A stretch of 12,184 nucleotides of DNA from JAAOYC01 sp036481345 (GTDB lineage Archaea > Nanobdellota > Nanobdellia > Woesearchaeales > WJKL01): NCBI GenBank assembly GCA_036481345.1, contig JAZGHU010000032.1, forward strand, positions 1-12,184, in the 5' to 3' direction. Position 1 is the first letter of the stretch, and each line of letters starts with the position of its first letter. Below, one piece after another: positions 6,351 through 10,534 of the stretch. Position numbers and translations under genes: made by a program. Below the pieces are notes generated by a model. It was given only the letters and a program-made list of their open reading frames with translations, searched no databases and was not told the DNA's origin.

Positions 6351-7307
6351 TTATTTTAATTTCTTGACTATTTCAAATATGTTTATTTTTGTTGGGCATG
6401 CAGCAACACATCTTCCACATCCAACACAACTAATTTCTCCAAATTGTTCTTTGGTATACTTAAATTTATGCAGCACTCTCTGCTTTACTCTATTATCCCT
6501 GTCTAATCTAAATACATGCCCTCCAGCAACTTGTGTAAAATTTGGAAGCTGGCATGAGCTCCATCTTCTTGTTCTTTTTCCTTCCTTACAATTAGCATCA
6601 AGTTCATCTTTAATCTCAAAACAATTACAAGTAGGACACACTACAGTACAAGCTCCGCAGCTCAAACATTTAGCAGCTTCTTCTTTCCAGATTTTTTCAT
6701 TTTTTCCTTTTATCTCCTTCTCATGAAGCACAAAATCACACTTTGCATTCTCACATTTAGAAGGAATATCTTTAATATCAACTTTTGAATTTTTTATAGG
6801 AGCTTTTTCCAATAATTTCTTTCCTTTTTTGCTTCCAACTTGAAAAAAATATTTTCCATTATGCTCAACCAATCTTAGATCATAATTATCAGGCAGCTTA
6901 TTGATATCACAAAAACATTCACTATAGTCAGGAAAACAAGGAGATTCAATAATCAATGTATTATCTCTTCTTTTTTTATAATACGGATCAACTGGATCTC
7001 TCAACATTATCTTATCCAACATTACTAAAGCAGCTGCATCGCATTTCTCTAAGAAAATAACTCTCTTCTTGATCTTATCTCCTTCTTTAACTATCTTATC
7101 TTTATTAAAATTGAATAAGGTTTCGCAAGATGGCAAGAAAAATTTCTTTGCAGGATAATAAGGCATACTAAATACAATCTCATCCCCTTCTTCTAAAATC
7201 TTAAATCTAATGCTTCCTTTTTCATGGACAGGAGCAATAACTTCATATTTTTCTTTAAGAAAATCAATAAACTTATCAAACCTCTTTTCTTCAATAAACT
7301 TCCCCAT
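6351..7307 (-). CDS. hydB: Group 3b hydrogenase iron-sulfur (beta) subunit
   Basis: This electron-wiring subunit shows the Pyrococcus beta-subunit layout. An N-terminal region contains KCDAAAL and a YYKKRRDN...CFCD stretch. Two ferredoxin-like [4Fe-4S] motifs follow, C214-x2-C217-x2-C220-x3-C224 (CLSCGACTVVC) and C294-x2-C297-x2-C300-x3-C304 (CVGCGRCVAAC), with the conserved RRWSSCQ...VAGGHVFR segment between them. At 318 residues it is shorter than the ~367-residue Pyrococcus protein; it stops soon after the second cluster and lacks the C-terminal tail. I place the start at ATG 7307-7305, since a TATA box is centred 27 bp upstream. An in-frame ATG at 7316 would add three residues. First gene of the hydrogenase operon. 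Confidence 0.93.
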   Translation of the reverse strand: MGKFIEEKRFDKFIDFLKEKYEVIAPVHEKGSIRFKILEEGDEIVFSMPYYPAKKFFLPSCETLFNFNKDKIVKEGDKIKKRVIFLEKCDAAALVMLDKIMLRDPVDPYYKKRRDNTLIIESPCFPDYSECFCDINKLPDNYDLRLVEHNGKYFFQVGSKKGKKLLEKAPIKNSKVDIKDIPSKCENAKCDFVLHEKEIKGKNEKIWKEEAAKCLSCGACTVVCPTCNCFEIKDELDANCKEGKRTRRWSSCQLPNFTQVAGGHVFRLDRDNRVKQRVLHKFKYTKEQFGEISCVGCGRCVAACPTKINIFEIVKKLK

Positions 7308-7329
7308 ACCCACCATACTCCTATGGATG

Positions 7330-7337
7330 TATATAAA
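7330..7337 (-). promoter_or_regulatory. hydB: Proximal TATA box of the hydBGDA operon
   Basis: Read leftward, TTTATATA is centred about 27 bp before ATG 7307-7305, predicting a leaderless transcript that starts at that ATG. This excludes the ATG nine bases further upstream as the start of a transcript from this box. Confidence 0.55.
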
Positions 7338-7397
7338 CTTTTTTGTTTAAAAAAAGGTTAGACTGGAGGCTCAATGCCACCACGTATAAACTTTTTT
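7332..7397. repeat. 13-bp direct repeat bracketing a GC-rich hairpin upstream of hydB
   Basis: TATAAACTTTTTT (plus strand) occurs at 7332-7344 and again at 7385-7397, 53 bp apart. The first copy is the hydB TATA box read on the other strand, so the second may be a second, distal promoter with a start near 7360. Between them sits an unusually GC-rich block with an inverted repeat TGG-A-GGC / GCC-A-CCA (7364-7382, five-base loop). It would fall between the distal TATA and its start, where an operator could act. Confidence 0.45.
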
Positions 7398-7409
7398 ATT
7401 GAAAGAGAA

Positions 7410-7904
7410 TTATGAAGCTTTCTTTACAAAGGTTTCTCTAAGATCTTTCCAATATTGTTGTGCTTGAGCAGAAGAAAACTTATTTACTGAAGTTTTCAAA
7501 CAATTTACTACTGCTAATTTTATGGTTCCAGAAAGAACATCATATTTTTCAACTACCTTGGACGTATTAAAAAGATAAATAGCCCACTCAAGTTCAGTAT
7601 TAACTCTTGCAACAAGTTTTTCATCTTTTAGATTTAATTCTGTTTTGGGATATTGCTCAAACTCTTCAGGCAATAATGATTTTCCAACATAATTATTAGA
7701 ATTATTTTTCAATCCAAATTCCTTATCAAATTTACATTTAAGCTTAATAACAGTATCAAAATTCTGATATTTATCTAGAAAATAAACAACATCAGCCCAC
7801 TCATCTAATGGCGGCTCATGATTAGTTCTTATCTCTTGCTTTGCATGAATTGCTTCCTTAGCATAAAATAAAGCTGCTACAACATCTTCAATATATTCTA
7901 CCAT
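7410..7904 (-). CDS. Hypothetical protein (164 aa), probably all-helical and cytoplasmic
   Basis: I do not recognise this protein. It has no signal peptide or membrane segment. The sequence reads as several amphipathic helices: an N-terminal helix (about 1-25, EDVVAALFYAKEAIHAKQE), an acidic/aromatic one (33-52, DEWADVVYFLDKYQ), a low-complexity Asn/Lys linker (about 63-75) and a C-terminal helical half (95-160). Two cysteines (57 and 134) are far apart and suggest no metal site. It has its own leaderless promoter (TATA at 7934-7927, 27 bp from the ATG), divergent from gap. It lies upstream of and in the same direction as hydB, but hydB has its own TATA box. Function unknown. Confidence 0.75.
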   Translation of the reverse strand: MVEYIEDVVAALFYAKEAIHAKQEIRTNHEPPLDEWADVVYFLDKYQNFDTVIKLKCKFDKEFGLKNNSNNYVGKSLLPEEFEQYPKTELNLKDEKLVARVNTELEWAIYLFNTSKVVEKYDVLSGTIKLAVVNCLKTSVNKFSSAQAQQYWKDLRETFVKKAS

Positions 7905-7926
7905 TCTAATAAAGACTATATACTAT

Positions 7927-7934
7927 AATATAAA
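7927..7934 (-). promoter_or_regulatory. TATA box of the 164-residue hypothetical gene
   Basis: Read leftward, TTTATATT is centred about 26-27 bp before the ATG at 7904-7902. No SD precedes that ATG, consistent with leaderless initiation. Confidence 0.45.
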
Positions 7935-7966
7935 AAGCTGATGTAACTAACAAACACAAAGAAACA

Positions 7967-8011
7967 TTTATATAGATAATAGGAAAACAATTAACTACAA
8001 TATATGAGGTG
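7967..8011 (+). promoter_or_regulatory. gap: Promoter and Shine-Dalgarno site of gap-pgk
   Basis: TTTATATA (7967-7974) predicts transcription from about 7997, leaving a leader of roughly 20 bases. That leader contains GAGGTG (8006-8011), a perfect anti-SD match, six bases before ATG 8018. The GTG inside this SD (8009) is in frame with gap but is the ribosome-binding site rather than the start. This is one of the few units in the window with a leader and SD, as expected for a highly expressed gene. Confidence 0.7.
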
Positions 8012-8017
8012 CTTATT

Positions 8018-9040
8018 ATGACGATAAAAGTTGCGATTAACGGATTCGGAAGAATCGGAAGAATGGTTCTAAAAGCAGGACTTAATGATCCTGAAATTGA
8101 ATTTGTTGCTATTAATGATCTGACAGATAACAAAACTTTAGCTCATCTATTCAAATATGATTCTGTTCAGCCAAGATTTGAAGGAACAGTAGAAGCCACA
8201 GATTCAACATTAGTAATAAATGGAAAAGAGATTAAGGCATTAGAAGAAAAAAATCCTGAGAAACTTCCATGGGAGAAGCTTGGAGTTGATGTTGTAGTTG
8301 AATCAACAGGCTTTTTCAGAACAAATGTCTCAGCAAACAAACATATTATAGCAGGAGCAAAGAAAGTAGTTGTCTCTGCCCCTTGCAAATGTGAGAAAAA
8401 TGACGAAGGAGTCTGTGAAGTTCCACTAAAAACATTAGTAAATGGAGTAAATGAAAAAGAATATGATGGTGAGCCAATCATCTCAAACGCTTCTTGTACA
8501 ACTAATTGTCTAGCTCCAATGGTTAAGGTTCTAAATGATAATTTCAAAGTTAAAAAAGGACTAATGACAACAATCCATGGCTACACAGCTGATCAAAGAA
8601 TTGTTGATGGTCCACATAAAGATCTAAGAAGAGCAAGAGCTGCTGCGATTAATATAGTTCCAACAACAACAGGAGCAGCAGTAGCAGTAACAGAAGTTAT
8701 TCCAGAATTAAAAGGAAAATTAGATGGAATGGCAGTAAGAGTTCCAGTCCCTGACGGTTCTGTAACAGACTTTGTTTGCGAGCTAGGAAAAGAAGCAACA
8801 GAAGAAGAGATAAACAAACTATTCAAAAGTGTAGCAGAAAACGAATTAAAAGGAATCCTTGAATATACAGAAGAACCAATTGTAAGCTCAGACATCATAG
8901 GAAATCCACATTCCTGTATCTTTGATGCACTATCTACAAAAGTCATTGATGGAAAATTTGTAAAAGTTCTTGGATGGTATGATAATGAATGGGGATATAG
9001 TAGTAGAATGATTGACATTATCAAGATTGTAATGAAATGA
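8018..9040 (+). CDS. gap: Glyceraldehyde-3-phosphate dehydrogenase, bacterial-type (class I)
   Basis: The enzyme oxidises glyceraldehyde-3-phosphate to 1,3-bisphosphoglycerate with NAD(P)+. The 340-residue product has the Rossmann motif INGFGRIGR (7-15), D34 after the second strand (favouring NAD), the catalytic SNASCTTNC with C160, H187 in TTIHGYT, the phosphate-site TTTGAA, and a WYDNEWGYS C terminus (320-328). This is the class I enzyme of bacteria and eukaryotes, not the class II enzyme usual in archaea, so ancestral acquisition from bacteria is inferred. Residues 121-142 hold a Cys-bearing insertion (APCKCEKNDEGVC: C123, C125, C133) where bacterial enzymes have APAKGED. The start is ATG 8018 by the SD. 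It overlaps pgk by ATGA. Confidence 0.96.
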   Translation: MTIKVAINGFGRIGRMVLKAGLNDPEIEFVAINDLTDNKTLAHLFKYDSVQPRFEGTVEATDSTLVINGKEIKALEEKNPEKLPWEKLGVDVVVESTGFFRTNVSANKHIIAGAKKVVVSAPCKCEKNDEGVCEVPLKTLVNGVNEKEYDGEPIISNASCTTNCLAPMVKVLNDNFKVKKGLMTTIHGYTADQRIVDGPHKDLRRARAAAINIVPTTTGAAVAVTEVIPELKGKLDGMAVRVPVPDGSVTDFVCELGKEATEEEINKLFKSVAENELKGILEYTEEPIVSSDIIGNPHSCIFDALSTKVIDGKFVKVLGWYDNEWGYSSRMIDIIKIVMK

Positions 9041-10221
9041 GATCAATTAAGTCCTTTAAAGTAAAAAACAAAAGAGTTCTTGTAAGAGTAGACTTTAATG
9101 TGCCTTTAGATAAAAAAGGAAAAATCACTGACGATAAAAGAATCAAATCCGCTCTTCCTACAATCCAACATCTAATAAAAAACAAAGCAATGGTTATCCT
9201 TATATCTCACTTAGGTCGTCCTAAAGGAGAGATTGTTCCAGAACTGAGGATGGATAATGTCGCTCAAAAACTTTCAGACCTATTAGATCAAAAAGTGTAT
9301 TATATTGATGACTGCATTGGCCATGATGTTGAAGATTTTATTGATGAGATGATTCCAGGAGAAGTTGTCTTACTAGAAAATCTCAGATTCTATTCAGAAG
9401 AAAAACAAAATGATCCTTCTTTTTCATTAGGTTTAGCAGAACTAGCAGACCTTTATGTTAATGATGCATTTGGAACATGTCACAGAGCTCATGCTTCTGT
9501 TGAAGGTATAACAAGATATATTCCAGCAGCAGCAGGATTTCTTCTAAAAGATGAAATAGACAAGATGAATAAAATCTTAGCAAAGCCAAAACATCCTTTC
9601 ATCGCAATTATGGGCGGGGTAAAAGTCTCAGATAAAATAAATGTAATTAATTCTCTATTAAAAAAAGTAGATGCTATATTAATAGGTGGAGCTATGATGT
9701 TCACTTTCTACAAAGCAATGGGAATTGAGACAGGAAAAAGTATTGTTGAAAAGGACAAACTAAAACTAGCCTCTGCTTTACTAAAAAAATCAAAAAAGAA
9801 AATTCTGCTTCCAACAGATACATTAGCAGCATCAAGATTTGACAAACAAGCAAAAACAAAAACAGTTGATATAAATTCAATCCCAAAAAACATGCTTGGA
9901 GTAGACATCGGTCCAGAAACAATTGAAATCTACAAAGAAATTATTTCAAAAGCAAGAACAATTATCTGGAATGGACCAATGGGCGTCTTTGAGATTCCAA
10001 AATTTGCAAAAGGAACAAATGAAATTGCAAAAGCCTTAGCAAAATCAAAAGCAACAACTTTGATTGGTGGTGGAGATTCAGCAGCAGCCATCCACAAACT
10101 AAAATTAGAAAAAAAATTCACTCATGTTTCTACTGGAGGCGGAGCAAGTTTAGAATTCTTAGAAGGTAAAACACTGCCTGCAATAAAAGCGTTGGAAGAA
10201 AATTCTAAAAAGTTCAAATAA
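9037..10221 (+). CDS. pgk: Phosphoglycerate kinase, bacterial-type
   Basis: It transfers phosphate from 1,3-bisphosphoglycerate to ADP, directly after GAPDH. The 394-residue protein has RVDFNVPLD (17-25), SHLGRPKG (57-64), LLENLRFYSEE (112-122), VNDAFGTCHRAHAS (141-154), GGVKVSDKI (193-201), WNGPMGVFE (311-319), GGGDSAAAI (344-352) and STGGGASLEFLEGKTLPA (365-382). The GGGDSAAA form is bacterial in style, like the GAPDH partner, so the pair may have been acquired together. Its ATG overlaps the gap stop, implying coupled translation. A diverged second copy of its last 18 codons lies about 130 bp downstream, so the present tail may have been replaced or duplicated. The protein itself looks intact. 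Confidence 0.96.
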   Translation: MRSIKSFKVKNKRVLVRVDFNVPLDKKGKITDDKRIKSALPTIQHLIKNKAMVILISHLGRPKGEIVPELRMDNVAQKLSDLLDQKVYYIDDCIGHDVEDFIDEMIPGEVVLLENLRFYSEEKQNDPSFSLGLAELADLYVNDAFGTCHRAHASVEGITRYIPAAAGFLLKDEIDKMNKILAKPKHPFIAIMGGVKVSDKINVINSLLKKVDAILIGGAMMFTFYKAMGIETGKSIVEKDKLKLASALLKKSKKKILLPTDTLAASRFDKQAKTKTVDINSIPKNMLGVDIGPETIEIYKEIISKARTIIWNGPMGVFEIPKFAKGTNEIAKALAKSKATTLIGGGDSAAAIHKLKLEKKFTHVSTGGGASLEFLEGKTLPAIKALEENSKKFK

Positions 10222-10236
10222 TTCTAAAACATTTCC

Positions 10237-10261
10237 GTTCTATTTCGTTCAGAAATAGAAC
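10237..10261. repeat. Perfect 10-bp inverted repeat just after pgk
   Basis: GTTCTATTTC (10237-10246) pairs perfectly with GAAATAGAAC (10252-10261) around a five-base loop. It is followed at once by an overlapping weaker stem, TTGACGAT (10262-10269) with ATTGTCAA (10284-10291, one G-U pair). It lies 16 bp after the pgk stop. It could act as a processing or termination element, or be part of a small palindromic mobile element; no uniform T-run follows as in a bacterial terminator. Confidence 0.6.
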
Positions 10262-10301
10262 TTGACGATTTTCCCCAAGTTTTATTGTCAATCAAAGATT
10301 T

Positions 10302-10342
10302 GCAATATGCCAAAAATCTTGAAAAGATTTTTGAGCATTTGC
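10302..10342. repeat. Long imperfect palindrome abutting the pgk-tail remnant
   Basis: The core CAAAAATCTT (10311-10320) and AAGATTTTTG (10324-10333) is a perfect 10-bp inverted repeat with a three-base loop. After single-base bulges the stem continues with ATGC/GCAT (10307-10310 with 10335-10338) and GCAA/TTGC (10302-10305 with 10339-10342), about 18 pairs in all. It ends 12 bp before the pgk-like sequence resumes. Confidence 0.65.
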
Positions 10343-10354
10343 GGAAGCAAAAAG

Positions 10355-10411
10355 GCTGAAACACTCCCTGCAATAAATGCTCTTGAAGAAAATAAGAAAA
10401 AATTTAGCTAG
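10355..10411 (+). pseudogene. Remnant second copy of the pgk 3' end
   Basis: Codons here read AETLPAINALEENKKKFS then TAG, against GKTLPAIKALEENSKKFK then TAA at the end of pgk (10165-10221). Thirteen of 18 residues match without gaps and both end in a stop at the same position, while several matching codons differ in bases. Similarity stops immediately upstream of 10355, where the palindromes begin. This is a tail fragment with no catalytic part, left by a duplication or by an insertion that carried or displaced the gene end. Confidence 0.8.
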
Positions 10412-10462
10412 GTTGCCTATTTATACATTAATTAGTATCGTAAAGTAGTGAAAAGCATAATA

Positions 10463-10470
10463 TTTATAAA
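10463..10470 (+). promoter_or_regulatory. TATA box of the large surface-protein gene
   Basis: TTTATAAA is centred 26-27 bp before ATG 10493. This predicts that the transcript starts at about 10493, the first base of a 13-codon leader frame, giving a leader of about 38 bases before the main start at 10531. Confidence 0.55.
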
Positions 10471-10492
10471 GAAAGAACCATTTTTTCTGTTC

Positions 10493-10534
10493 ATGGGGGG
10501 TGCTACGATAGTATTCATTGTAGTGATTTTATGA
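10493..10534 (+). CDS. Possible 13-codon leader peptide upstream of the surface protein
   Basis: ATG 10493 opens a frame reading MGGATIVFIVVIL with stop TGA at 10532-10534, overlapping the next ATG at 10531 as ATGA. The ATG coincides with the predicted transcription start, the same leaderless arrangement used by most genes here. The peptide is hydrophobic. It could be a real upstream ORF that couples or modulates translation of the main gene, or an accident of the G-rich SD. No conservation data are available. Confidence 0.3.
   Translation: MGGATIVFIVVIL
10495..10530 (+). promoter_or_regulatory. Distant Shine-Dalgarno bridged to the start codon by a hairpin
   Basis: GGGGGGTG (10495-10502) can pair with a CACCUCC anti-SD (one G-U), but ends 28 bases before ATG 10531. 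Exactly between them CTACGAT (10503-10509) pairs with ATTGTAG (10517-10523; one G-U, seven-base loop). Folding this stem leaves only seven bases, TGATTTT, between SD and ATG, a normal spacing close to the six seen for gap. Ribosomes translating the 13-codon leader frame would open the hairpin. Confidence 0.5.

Larger units (their letters stand above)
10222..10530. other. 309-bp gene-free interval: palindrome block, pgk-tail remnant, then promoter and leader
   Basis: No complete conserved gene is visible. The left part (10237-10342) is almost continuous inverted repeats. The middle (10355-10411) is a remnant copy of the pgk 3' end. The right part (10463-10530) holds the TATA box and leader of the surface protein gene. 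A 34-codon reading frame (ATG 10307 to TAG 10411, beginning MPKILKRFLSICGSKK) runs through the second palindrome into the remnant. I regard it as incidental, because its start lies in the palindrome and only a weak TATA-like run (10280-10286) precedes it. Confidence 0.6.

Noticed and set aside
6346..6726. 126-codon plus-strand frame opposite the 3' end of hydB
   Set aside because: It mirrors the Cys-rich ferredoxin part of hydB, whose motifs are unmistakable.
8009..8017. GTG at 8009 as the GAPDH start
   Set aside because: The GTG is part of GAGGTG, a perfect Shine-Dalgarno placed six bases before ATG 8018, where the family's usual N terminus begins.
8167..9024. Two leftward open frames (126 and 143 codons) opposite gap
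   Set aside because: Antisense shadows of a strongly conserved gene; Ser/Phe/Pro-rich translations without motifs, and no promoter.
10201..10229. 10-bp direct repeat AATTCTAAAA across the pgk stop, considered as a target-site duplication
   Set aside because: The copies are only 19 bp apart and do not bracket the palindrome block or the tail remnant; low-complexity sequence makes it weak.
10237..10261. Hairpin after pgk as a bacterial-type intrinsic terminator
   Set aside because: The stem is AT-rich and no uniform T-run follows; archaeal termination relies on T-runs rather than hairpins, so I list it only as an inverted repeat.
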